Assembly (NCBI GenBank): GCA_945485605.1
Contig: CALYSG010000116.1
Span: forward strand, 1-5,368
Direction of reading: 5' to 3'
Origin: an uncultured Clostridia bacterium
GTDB taxonomy: Bacteria > Bacillota > Clostridia > Oscillospirales > CAG-272
Length of the DNA stretch: 5,368 nt
The notes beneath the pieces are model-generated. The model searched no databases. It was not told the DNA's origin and saw nothing but the letters and a program-made list of their open reading frames with translations. The position numbers were made by a program, and so were the translations under genes. Of this stretch, positions 1-5,366 are shown piece by piece. Each line of letters begins with the position of its first letter. Positions within the stretch are counted from its first letter, which is position 1.

Positions 1-81
1 GAGGAACAGCACGGTAAAATAGAAAAGCCGATCCCGCCCGATGTGAATGTCAAGCCGGCGAGAAAGCAGAAAAACGATTAA
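1..81 (+). CDS. 3' end of an unidentified gene (partial)
   Basis: Frame 1 is open from the window edge to a TAA at 79-81 and gives 26 residues ending in KPARKQKND. The tail is charged and rich in lysine and proline (a PIPPD stretch, then a basic end), which would fit a soluble or cytoplasmic C-terminal tail, but no family can be recognised from so little. Support for it being real is indirect. The frame ends just before a strong hairpin (112-154) that closes the convergent hpf gene, and codon choice (CCG, GCG, AAG) resembles the other genes here. The upstream part is outside the window, so function, length and start are unknown. Confidence 0.5.
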   Translation, partial: EEQHGKIEKPIPPDVNVKPARKQKND

Positions 82-111
82 AAGAATTATTTTGAAATAG
101 TCTCAGAAAAA

Positions 112-154
112 AACAATGGCTTTAAGAAGCTCAGAGCTTCTTAAAGCCATTGTT
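112..154 (-). terminator. 21-bp perfect hairpin, terminator between convergent genes
   Basis: Arms 112-132 and 134-154 are exact reverse complements around a single central A at 133, so in RNA the loop would open by one or two pairs. Read on the minus strand, the stem starts 12 bases after the hpf stop and runs into a U-tract (complement of the A-run 107-113), which makes it a good intrinsic terminator for hpf. Read on the plus strand the following bases (TTGTTGATTATT) are only modestly T-rich, so it may stop the upstream gene less efficiently. Confidence 0.85.
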
Positions 155-166
155 GATTATTAAGGT

Positions 167-700
167 TTATTTATCTTCGGCGGTCGGAACGATAAGTCCG
201 TATTCGCCGTCGCGCCGTTCGTATACCACGCAGGTGTCGCCCGTTGCCGAATCCTCAAACACATAGAAATCGTGACCGAGCAGCTCCATTTGCATGATAG
301 CCTCCTCTACCGACATCGGTTTGAAGTAGAAGGTCTTTTTGTGTATTTTAAGCTCCTTTTCGTCCTCCACCGAGTCAAACGCAGGATCGGGTTCAACGAA
401 TGCCGTATCGCGCACGCGTTTTCCGAGTCTTGTCTTGAATTTCCTGATCTGCCTTTCTATCGCGTCAATATCGCGGTCGAGCGCGTCGCGGAAGGTCTCT
501 TCCTCCGCCTCGGCGCGAAAGAGCGTATTTGAGGCGGAGATAGTCACCTCAAGTCTTTCCTTATTGTGTTTGCGGCTGAAGGTTACCGTAGCGTCGCCCT
601 CGTTGAAGAAATACTTGTCGAGCTTTGCGAGCTTTTTCGCGGCGAGTTCCTTAAGGTCCTCGGGCACCGTCATCTGTCTGCCGACTGTTGTGATCTTCAT
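167..700 (-). CDS. hpf: Ribosome hibernation promoting factor, long form (HPF/RaiA/YvyD family)
   Basis: The 177-residue product is the long form of HPF, which binds the 30S subunit across the mRNA/tRNA channel and joins two 70S ribosomes into inactive 100S dimers in stationary phase or stress. Residues 1-95 form the sigma-54 modulation/S30AE-like N-domain (start MKITTVGRQM; RKHNKERLEVTIS at 43-55; basic helix near 82-94). An acidic linker covers about 96-117. The C-terminal dimerisation domain (about 119-172) shows the family signature FKPMSVEEAIMQMELLGHDF at 126-145 and ends YGLIVP. The length matches Gram-positive long HPF (about 180-190). Start: the frame stays open up to 802, but the ATG at 700 has a clear ribosome binding site and matches the family N-terminus, and the promoter at 764-792 lies inside the longer reading. 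The gene is monocistronic here, divergent from ligA, and closed by the 112-154 hairpin. Identification is firm. Confidence 0.96.
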   Translation of the reverse strand: MKITTVGRQMTVPEDLKELAAKKLAKLDKYFFNEGDATVTFSRKHNKERLEVTISASNTLFRAEAEEETFRDALDRDIDAIERQIRKFKTRLGKRVRDTAFVEPDPAFDSVEDEKELKIHKKTFYFKPMSVEEAIMQMELLGHDFYVFEDSATGDTCVVYERRDGEYGLIVPTAEDK

Positions 701-707
701 TGTTTTA

Positions 708-715
708 TCCCCCTT
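708..715 (-). promoter_or_regulatory. Ribosome binding site of hpf
   Basis: Minus-strand AAGGGGGA, seven bases ahead of the ATG at 700. It decides the start: the upstream ATG at 802 has no comparable site and would lie upstream of the promoter. Confidence 0.75.
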
Positions 716-763
716 TTTTTGCTGTCCGGGACTTAGGAAATCCTTCCTCATCCCGACATTTTC

Positions 764-792
764 ATTATAGCATATACTTTTTGCTTTGTAAA
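764..792 (-). promoter_or_regulatory. Sigma-A promoter of hpf
   Basis: On the minus strand TTTACA (787-792) is followed by a 17-base spacer and TATAAT (764-769) with an extended -10 TG (TGCTATAAT). Five of six -35 bases and all -10 bases match consensus. The predicted start is near 757, which gives a leader of about 57 bases before the ATG at 700. No sigma-B or sigma-H type motif was seen, although hpf genes are often stress-controlled. Confidence 0.85.
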
Positions 793-858
793 TAGAATTC
801 AAAAAACTTTCGCGTAGATTTCACATATTTGTGCATAACAACGAATAAACTTTTACCC

Positions 859-887
859 TTGAAGTTTTCGGGCTGATGTGGTAAAAT
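859..887 (+). promoter_or_regulatory. Sigma-A promoter of ligA
   Basis: TTGAAG (859-864), a 17-base spacer, then TAAAAT (882-887) with an extended -10 TG at 879-880. The predicted start is near 894, which leaves a leader of about 27 bases. GTAAAATAC occurs twice (881-889 and 895-903), but the second TAAAAT has no -35 partner. The -35 boxes of this promoter and the hpf promoter are 66 bases apart, which makes a compact divergent pair. Confidence 0.7.
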
Positions 888-905
888 ACATACAGTAAAA
901 TACGT

Positions 906-911
906 GGGGTG
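906..911 (+). promoter_or_regulatory. Ribosome binding site of ligA
   Basis: GGGGTG sits nine bases ahead of ATG 921. The in-frame GTG at 909 overlaps this site and has no binding site of its own, so ATG 921 is preferred. The match to AGGAGG is only moderate. Confidence 0.55.
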
Positions 912-920
912 TTTATTTAT

Positions 921-2906
921 ATGGAAGACTACAAGGCGAGGATAAAGCAGCTCCGGCGCGAGCTTACGCACCATGCGAAGCTCTATTATGTTTATGACGC
1001 GCCGGAGATATCCGACTACGAATACGATATGCTCTACGCCGAGCTTTTGAGGCTTGAAGCGGAGCATCCCGATCTTTACGATCCCGATTCTCCTACTCAG
1101 AGAGTCGGCGGTGCGGCGCTTGAGAAATTTGCAAAGGTGAAGCATACGGTTCCGATGAACTCTCTCTCCGATGTGTTTTCATTTGAGGAGCTTGAGGATT
1201 TTATTGACCGCACGAAGGCTCCGGCGGGAGATATAGCTTACTCCGTCGAGCCGAAGATCGACGGACTTTCGGTCGCGTTGACCTACGAGAGAGGCGTATT
1301 CACCCTCGGAGCGACGCGAGGCGACGGAGAGATCGGCGAGGACGTAACGCAAAATATCCGAACGATCTTTTCTATACCCATGAAGCTTCCGGAACCCCTC
1401 GACATCTGCGTCCGAGGTGAGGTCTATATGCCTCGCGAGGTATTTTCAAGGCTTAATGCTGCGCGTGAGGCTGAGGGCAAAGCTCTCTTTGCCAACCCGA
1501 GGAACGCCGCGGCGGGCTCGCTCCGGCAGCTCGATCCGAAGGTCACGGCGGCGAGGGCGCTTGATATTTTTGTATTCAATCTTCAGTCGGGGAGCCTCTA
1601 TACGGACGGGCGCGGGTGCGATTCGCACACAGAGACGCTTGACAGGCTGAAAGAGCTCGGATTTCACGTGATAGGCAGCCGCGAGAGACTCAGGACAGCC
1701 GAAGAGATAGAGGCTTATATCGTAAAGCTCGGCGAGGCTCGCGACGGGCTTGCCTACGATATTGACGGCGTTGTGATAAAGGCGGACAGCTTTTCCGTGC
1801 GCAAAAAGCTCGGCGAAGGAACGAATACGCCGAAATGGGCGGCGGCATATAAATTTCCGCCCGAGGAGAAGCAGACAAGGCTGATCGATATTACGGTAGC
1901 TGTCGGTCGCACGGGTGTGCTGACTCCGACGGCGGTTCTCGAACCCGTGAGGCTTGCGGGAACGACGGTCTCGCGTGCGACACTTCACAACCTTGATTTT
2001 ATCCGTGAGAAGGGAATAATGCTCGGCGACATCGTTACCCTTCGAAAGGCGGGCGATATAATCCCCGAGATAGTCTGCGCAAATAAGGATAAACGTGACG
2101 GCAGCGAGAAGGAATTCGCTATGCCTTCGGTATGTCCCTCCTGCGGCGAGCCGGTCTATCGCGACGATGAAGCGGCGGTCAGGTGCACGAACGCCTCCTG
2201 TCCGGCACAGCTTCTGCGCTCGATAGAGCATTTTGCCTCGAAGGACGCTATGAATATCGACGGACTCGGACCGAGGATAGTAGAGCTTCTGCTTAGGGAG
2301 CAGCTTATTTCGGACGTTGCCGACCTATATTCACTGAAGGCGGAGGATATTGCGGGACTCGACAGAATGGGCGAAAAGTCGGCATCAAACCTTGTGGGCG
2401 CGATAGACAGGTCAAAATCGGCGGGGCTTGAGAGGCTTCTTGCCGCCCTCGGGATCAGGAATGTAGGCAACGTGGCGGCGGCGGCTCTCGCAGAAAGGTT
2501 CGGGACGCTTGACGGAGTAATGAAAGCCGTGCGCGAGGAGCTTGTGGCGATAAACGACTTCGGCGAGATAACAGCCGACTGTGTTATCAACTGGTTCTCG
2601 CATCCTCAGAACAGAAGGATCTGCGAAAGACTTACCGAGGCGGGGCTTCTGACCTCGGCTACGGCGGCGCCGAAGGGCGATAAGCTCGCGGGGCTGACCT
2701 TCGTGCTGACAGGGACTCTTCCCACGATGTCGCGCGACGAGGCCTCTGCGCTGATAAAGGAGGCGGGCGGCAAGGTAAGCGGTTCGGTTTCGGGCAAGAC
2801 GAGCTATGTCGTCGCCGGAGAGGCGGCGGGGAGCAAGCTCACAAAGGCTCAGTCGCTCGGCGTGAAGATCATTTCCGAGGATGAGCTTAAGGCGATGATA
2901 GGCTGA
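921..2906 (+). CDS. ligA: NAD+-dependent DNA ligase LigA
   Basis: The 661-residue cytoplasmic enzyme seals 3'-OH/5'-phosphate nicks in replication and repair, using NAD+ as AMP donor. All domains are present in order. Domain Ia with the NMN-binding region is at 1-65 (YYVYDAPEISDYEYD near 22-36). The adenylation domain has the KIDG motif with catalytic Lys112, RGDG at 133-136, NPRNAAAGSLRQLD at 192-205, DGVVIK at 282-287 and KWAAAYKFPPE at 305-315. The OB fold starts near 326 (VAVGRTGVLTPTA). The zinc finger has four cysteines (405, 408, 422, 427), followed by helix-hairpin-helix repeats (about 433-580) and a C-terminal BRCT domain (588-661). The length is typical of the family (about 660-680). 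The frame has no disruption and codon use is host-like. It is transcribed alone from its own promoter and ends 27 bases before a strong terminator. As usual for this essential enzyme, nothing looks altered. Confidence 0.98.
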   Translation: MEDYKARIKQLRRELTHHAKLYYVYDAPEISDYEYDMLYAELLRLEAEHPDLYDPDSPTQRVGGAALEKFAKVKHTVPMNSLSDVFSFEELEDFIDRTKAPAGDIAYSVEPKIDGLSVALTYERGVFTLGATRGDGEIGEDVTQNIRTIFSIPMKLPEPLDICVRGEVYMPREVFSRLNAAREAEGKALFANPRNAAAGSLRQLDPKVTAARALDIFVFNLQSGSLYTDGRGCDSHTETLDRLKELGFHVIGSRERLRTAEEIEAYIVKLGEARDGLAYDIDGVVIKADSFSVRKKLGEGTNTPKWAAAYKFPPEEKQTRLIDITVAVGRTGVLTPTAVLEPVRLAGTTVSRATLHNLDFIREKGIMLGDIVTLRKAGDIIPEIVCANKDKRDGSEKEFAMPSVCPSCGEPVYRDDEAAVRCTNASCPAQLLRSIEHFASKDAMNIDGLGPRIVELLLREQLISDVADLYSLKAEDIAGLDRMGEKSASNLVGAIDRSKSAGLERLLAALGIRNVGNVAAAALAERFGTLDGVMKAVREELVAINDFGEITADCVINWFSHPQNRRICERLTEAGLLTSATAAPKGDKLAGLTFVLTGTLPTMSRDEASALIKEAGGKVSGSVSGKTSYVVAGEAAGSKLTKAQSLGVKIISEDELKAMIG

Positions 2907-2933
2907 CATAAAATCGAGCCTTTACGGATAAAG

Positions 2934-2963
2934 AAAAAGGTCTCCCGATCGGGAGACCTTTTT
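2934..2963 (+). terminator. Palindromic terminator after ligA, probably bidirectional
   Basis: A perfect 30-base palindrome: arms 2934-2946 and 2951-2963 pair over 13 bp (core GGTCTCCC/GGGAGACC) around a GATC loop, and T2959-2964 form the tail on the plus strand. On the minus strand the same hairpin is followed by TTTTTC and TTT, so it should also stop leftward transcription from the promoter at 2992-3020. Confidence 0.93.
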
Positions 2964-2978
2964 TCGTAGAGTAGACGA
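2956..2978 (+). repeat. CGTAGAGT repeat, left copy
   Basis: ACCTTTTTTCGTAGAGT (2956-2972) recurs in the same orientation at 3135-3152 with one extra T. The overlapping TTTCGTAGAGTAGACGA (2962-2978) recurs as an exact 17-base reverse complement at 3152-3168. The left copy overlaps the T-tail of the ligA terminator and lies just downstream of the predicted start of the minus-strand promoter. Confidence 0.8.
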
Positions 2979-2991
2979 TTTGACGATTGTT

Positions 2992-3020
2992 ATTATAGCA
3001 TCATTTCAAGTTATTGTCAA
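2992..3020 (-). promoter_or_regulatory. Perfect-consensus sigma-A promoter pointing left, no gene ahead
   Basis: On the minus strand TTGACA (3015-3020), an exact 17-base spacer and TATAAT (2992-2997), with extended TG (TGCTATAAT). All twelve hexamer bases match consensus, so it should be a very strong promoter unless repressed. It points toward the 3' end of ligA and meets the palindromic terminator after only about 20 bases. The -10 region is identical to that of the hpf promoter, which suggests it is native to this host. Confidence 0.75.
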
Positions 3021-3070
3021 TAGATGTTCACAAAATAATTTTGAAATAGTTGCAATTATGAACAAAACTT

Positions 3071-3120
3071 CCTCGAAAACCTTTATTTTAAGCGTTTTCG
3101 GGGTTGTTTTGCGCGAAAAC
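3071..3120 (+). other. Alternating hairpin arms, possible leader switch
   Basis: CGAAAAC (3074-3080), GTTTTCG (3094-3100) and CGAAAAC (3114-3120) are spaced exactly 20 bases apart. The middle arm can pair with either neighbour. The left hairpin extends to 10 bp including one G-U pair (3071-3080 with 3094-3103), while the right one is 7 bp. Both loops are 13 bases. This could be an alternating leader structure or simply a degenerate repeat; no known riboswitch class is recognised. Confidence 0.35.
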
Positions 3121-3134
3121 AGTGCATCTTTTTC

Positions 3135-3168
3135 ACCTTTTTTTCGTAGAGTCGTCTACTCTACGAAA
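3135..3168 (+). repeat. CGTAGAGT repeat, right copies (direct plus inverted)
   Basis: ACC, seven T, CGTAGAGT (3135-3152) is the direct copy of 2956-2972. TCGTCTACTCTACGAAA (3152-3168) is the exact inverse of 2962-2978. Together they make the dyad described at 3142-3168. Confidence 0.8.
3142..3168 (+). terminator. Leader hairpin with T-run: attenuator or operator dyad
   Basis: TTTCGTAGAGT (3142-3152) and ACTCTACGAAA (3158-3168) pair perfectly over 11 bp around a CGTCT loop, and the stem is followed by G then T5 (3169-3174). In RNA this resembles an intrinsic terminator 57 bases ahead of the pilin-like start codon, which would attenuate any transcript begun upstream. As DNA it is equally a good dyad for a dimeric regulator. 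The sequence does not decide between these. Confidence 0.5.
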
Positions 3169-3210
3169 GTTTTTCGTGGGGAGGCGAAAAAACAAAAAAA
3201 CAATAATTAA

Positions 3211-3217
3211 AAAGGAG
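3211..3217 (+). promoter_or_regulatory. Ribosome binding site of the pilin-like gene
   Basis: AAAGGAG, eight bases ahead of ATG 3226, in an A-rich unstructured stretch. It is the strongest ribosome binding site in the window and predicts efficient translation. Confidence 0.88.
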
Positions 3218-3225
3218 AAAAAATC

Positions 3226-5079
3226 ATGCGCAAAAGTAACAAAAAGGGCTTCACCGTCGTAGAGCTCGTGATCGTGATTGCGATCATCGCGATCCTCGCG
3301 GGGGTGCTGATCCCTACCTTCGCGAGCCTTATTCAGAAGGCAAATGAGTCGAAGGACACTCAGCTCGTCAAGAACCTTAACACGGCTCTTGCGGCGGACA
3401 ACAAAGAACATAAGACCATGACAGATGCACTCGATGCGGCAGCCGAGTTCGGCTACGACGTCGGAAAGATCAACGCGAGCGCTACGGGCAACGAGATCCT
3501 TTGGGACAGCGAAAACGATGTTTTCTGCTATCTCAAGAACGGAAACGTTGAGTACATTCCCGAGACTAACCTCAAGAGCGGCAGCAAGCCCGCTGATTAC
3601 AAGCTCTGGAAGATATATGACGGCAAGAACGGCAACACCGTTCCTGCATATGACAGCCAGACCTACTCTATATACTGGGCGGGCGAAGATGCTCCGAGTG
3701 TAACCGAGGTCAAGGTCGGATTCGACGCGGGTACTTGCACAAAGGCACTTGCACTGACATATAAAAACACCGACAGTGCGAAGGATGTAGTTATTCGTAC
3801 TAATGGTGGAACACTCACTGTTGGTGCAGCAGGAGAAGTTGCAAAAGGTCAAATCTACCACTACGGTGTTGTAGATAAGGCAGTTGTTTATACAGAAACT
3901 TCCTGCTTCCACACATTAGGTGCAGTAGGTAAGATGGAATTAAAAGCCGGTAAAGTAATCGCTGAAAAAGGCAGTATTATTTACTTAACAGAAGCTAAAG
4001 AAACTGGCGTTGAAGTAGAAGAAAACGGTGGTAAATTCGTTATTCCTGCCGGAGTTACAACAACAGATGTTCTTCCAACCGTAGTGGAGAGCATTGGATA
4101 TACTGAAGCAACAATAGATGGTGGCAAATATGACAACAGCCTGCGTTCCGATTCTGCTTATGAAATCGGAACATTAGCTGAATTAGAGCAATTCAGAGAC
4201 CTCGTAAATGGTGGTTTCGCCTTCGCAGGATGCAAGGTTGTATTAACCGCAGACATCAAGTTAAACGATGGTTGGACTCCAATTGGAGAAGGAGCCAGAC
4301 AGGTTGCTAAAACTGGTTATGCTGGTAACTACGCCGGCGAGAATGCGGATGCGAGACTCTTTAAAGGTGAATTTGACGGACAGGGTCATACTATCAGTAA
4401 TTTGAACAATAAGAGATTTGTCCCGAAGTTCACTTACCAAGAAGATAATAATCCAAATTCAATTTTTACATATGGTTTCTTTGGTATTCTTTTTGAAACA
4501 GCAAATGTGCACGATGTTAAGTTTGCTAATGTAAACATTGATACAGCAGAAGCTATTAAAAATGTACGCGGAGAAGATTCTGTCGGAGATTCTGTTGCAG
4601 CTCTTGTAGGTTTTGTTGATGGTGATGTTACAATTTCTAATATTGAGGTTCTTTCCGGTACAATTAAAGGGACTGATGCTGTTGGAGGCATTATTGGCAG
4701 ATGGTATAATTTGACTGCTTCTACTACTTTATCAGGACTCAAAAATAAAGCCACTATTATCGGCATGACAAGCAAAGGTGCCAAAGCTGCCGGATTGGTT
4801 GGCTTTGTATCCAACGTCAAAAATAATAGTATTTATACTTTTGAAAATTGTCACAATGATGCAGATATTACTGTTGGACAAAATAATAATCAAGAAGCTT
4901 ATGCAGATTTGATGTGTTGCTATAATAATATCAATTCAAATTTAGACAAGGTGTCATTTGATGATAATTGTTCAGCTACCGGAACAGTAAAAATAAACAG
5001 CGGAAAAGGATACAAAAATTTCTCATCTTGGGCACATAAGAAGGGCACTAAAATTATCATTAATGGAGAGGAACGATAA
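3226..5079 (+). CDS. Large prepilin-like surface protein with beta-solenoid and GLUG-like repeats
   Basis: The product has 617 residues. A class III leader MRKSNKKG precedes FTVVE, with the expected prepilin peptidase cut after Gly8 and Glu13 at mature position 5. The hydrophobic alpha-1 helix runs to about residue 30. Residues 33-180 are a pilin-type helix and globular part (TMTDALDAAAEFGYDV at 64-79). Residues 187-300 read as beta-strand turns (VVIRTNGGTLTVGA). Residues 311-530 carry GLUG-like features: YEIGTLAELEQFRDLVNGG, GEFDGQGHTISNL at 381-393, then YGFFG, AALVGF, VGGIIG and AAGLVGF. The tail after 530 is asparagine-rich and polar, with cysteines at 542, 564, 565 and 582. There is no LPXTG motif or second membrane segment, so anchoring would be through the pilin helix or a pilus-like fibre. 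Most pseudopilins are 100-250 residues; this one is far longer. GC and leucine codons shift inside the gene at about 3780. The prepilin leader is certain, while the adhesin role is inferred. Confidence 0.9.
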   Translation: MRKSNKKGFTVVELVIVIAIIAILAGVLIPTFASLIQKANESKDTQLVKNLNTALAADNKEHKTMTDALDAAAEFGYDVGKINASATGNEILWDSENDVFCYLKNGNVEYIPETNLKSGSKPADYKLWKIYDGKNGNTVPAYDSQTYSIYWAGEDAPSVTEVKVGFDAGTCTKALALTYKNTDSAKDVVIRTNGGTLTVGAAGEVAKGQIYHYGVVDKAVVYTETSCFHTLGAVGKMELKAGKVIAEKGSIIYLTEAKETGVEVEENGGKFVIPAGVTTTDVLPTVVESIGYTEATIDGGKYDNSLRSDSAYEIGTLAELEQFRDLVNGGFAFAGCKVVLTADIKLNDGWTPIGEGARQVAKTGYAGNYAGENADARLFKGEFDGQGHTISNLNNKRFVPKFTYQEDNNPNSIFTYGFFGILFETANVHDVKFANVNIDTAEAIKNVRGEDSVGDSVAALVGFVDGDVTISNIEVLSGTIKGTDAVGGIIGRWYNLTASTTLSGLKNKATIIGMTSKGAKAAGLVGFVSNVKNNSIYTFENCHNDADITVGQNNNQEAYADLMCCYNNINSNLDKVSFDDNCSATGTVKINSGKGYKNFSSWAHKKGTKIIINGEER

Positions 5080-5146
5080 TATTATTCTCGTTCGAACAAA
5101 TTCGAAATAGAAACTAATTATTTGTCTGAAACACAAAATAGTTTAT

Positions 5147-5181
5147 GCCCTAACGGTCATTTGACCGTTAGGGCTTTTTTT
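5147..5181 (+). terminator. Intrinsic terminator of the pilin-like gene
   Basis: GCCCTAACGGTCA (5147-5159) pairs perfectly with 5162-5174 over 13 bp around TT (the loop probably opens by a pair or two), followed by seven T at 5175-5181. It lies 67 bases after the stop codon, with no gene between. Confidence 0.93.
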
Positions 5182-5271
5182 ATTCTGCTTGGCACTGTCA
5201 ATATTTTTTTCGCCAATTCACTCTGAAGAATGAAGTCACGCTCCGATTTGTCGGCAGTTGCTCCGGCAATC
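5182..5271. other. Short spacer with no recognised gene
   Basis: This is mixed sequence, GC-rich toward its right side, with a minor hairpin CCGA-TTTG-TCGG (5243-5254). I see no promoter or ribosome binding site. An ATG at 5230 opens a frame to the window edge, but it runs through two hairpins and is not called as a gene. Confidence 0.4.
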
Positions 5272-5318
5272 CCGCCCGGAATTCAGAGGTTTCGTTCTCC
5301 GAATGTGGGCGGTTTTTT
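5272..5318 (+). terminator. Second terminator-like hairpin with T6 tail
   Basis: CCGCCC (5272-5277) pairs with GGGCGG (5307-5312). Inside, ATTC (5281-5284) can pair with GAAT (5301-5304), or CGGA with TCCG as an alternative. Six T (5313-5318) follow directly. The loop is long (16 bases or more), so this may be the terminator half of a leader structure or the end of a decayed gene rather than a simple terminator. Confidence 0.5.
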
Positions 5319-5322
5319 AGAA

Positions 5323-5366
5323 ATAACAACAGGCAGACTTTCAGATGAAAGTCTGCCTGTTGTTAT
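5323..5366 (-). terminator. 21-bp perfect palindromic hairpin at the window edge
   Basis: Arms 5323-5343 and 5346-5366 are exact reverse complements around GA, with core CAGGCAGACTTTCA. Read leftward the stem is followed by TTTCTAAAAAA, a weak U-tract. Read rightward the next bases are outside the window. Its size and perfection match the hpf terminator at 112-154, so it may close a leftward gene lying just beyond the right edge. Confidence 0.65.

Larger units (their letters stand above)
2934..2984 (-). ncRNA. Putative short leftward RNA from the orphan promoter
   Basis: The consensus promoter at 2992-3020 should start leftward transcription near 2984-2985. The only thing ahead of it is the palindromic terminator at 2934-2963, so the product would be an RNA of roughly 50-55 bases with no start codon or ribosome binding site. 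Its 5' part carries TCGTCTACTCTACGAAA, followed by A residues and the terminator stem. Because of the repeats in this spacer it is complementary to 3135-3152 in the leader of the pilin-like gene (17 pairs with one bulged U). The RNA is inferred from sequence only; a promoter left over from a lost gene would look the same. Confidence 0.25.
2964..3225. other. Non-coding spacer between ligA and the pilin-like gene
   Basis: No convincing gene is present. A plus-strand frame of 76 codons (2980-3210) has no ribosome binding site and covers the hairpins. The spacer is AT-rich and holds a minus-strand promoter (2992-3020), alternating CGAAAAC/GTTTTCG arms (3071-3120) and the CGTAGAGT dyad (3142-3168). 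I could not find a good plus-strand sigma-A promoter for the pilin-like gene. The best guess, TTGTCA (3014-3019) with TAATTT (3036-3041), has a poor -10 box and a 16-base spacer. Confidence 0.6.

Noticed and set aside
701..802. A 34-codon N-terminal extension of hpf starting at ATG 802
   Set aside because: It contains the hpf promoter (764-792), has no ribosome binding site, and the added residues do not resemble the family; ATG 700 has a good site and the family start.
909..920. GTG 909 as the ligA start, adding four residues
   Set aside because: The GTG overlaps the ribosome binding site and lacks one of its own; ATG 921 matches the family N-terminus better.
1446..2909. Several minus-strand frames opposite ligA (for example 1446-2231 and 2412-2909)
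   Set aside because: They are compositional shadows of ligA, rich in arginine and alanine, with no recognisable domain and no promoter.
3034..3050. ATTTTGAAATAGT also present at 89-101
   Set aside because: A 13-base AT-rich match in two AT-rich spacers, without shared flanks or structure, is most likely chance.
2979..3225. A cyclic-di-GMP (GEMM) or other known riboswitch in the pilin leader
   Set aside because: Such switches do precede pilin genes in some Clostridia, but I could not find the conserved GEMM core or any other recognisable class here.
3133..3912. Minus-strand frame of 259 codons opposite the pilin-like gene
   Set aside because: It is antisense to the GC-richer part of a clearly coding frame, has no family signature, and ends inside the leader hairpins. 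It is a shadow.
5190..5210. TGGCAC resembling the -24 box of a sigma-54 promoter
   Set aside because: The matching -12 TTGC element is missing at the required distance.
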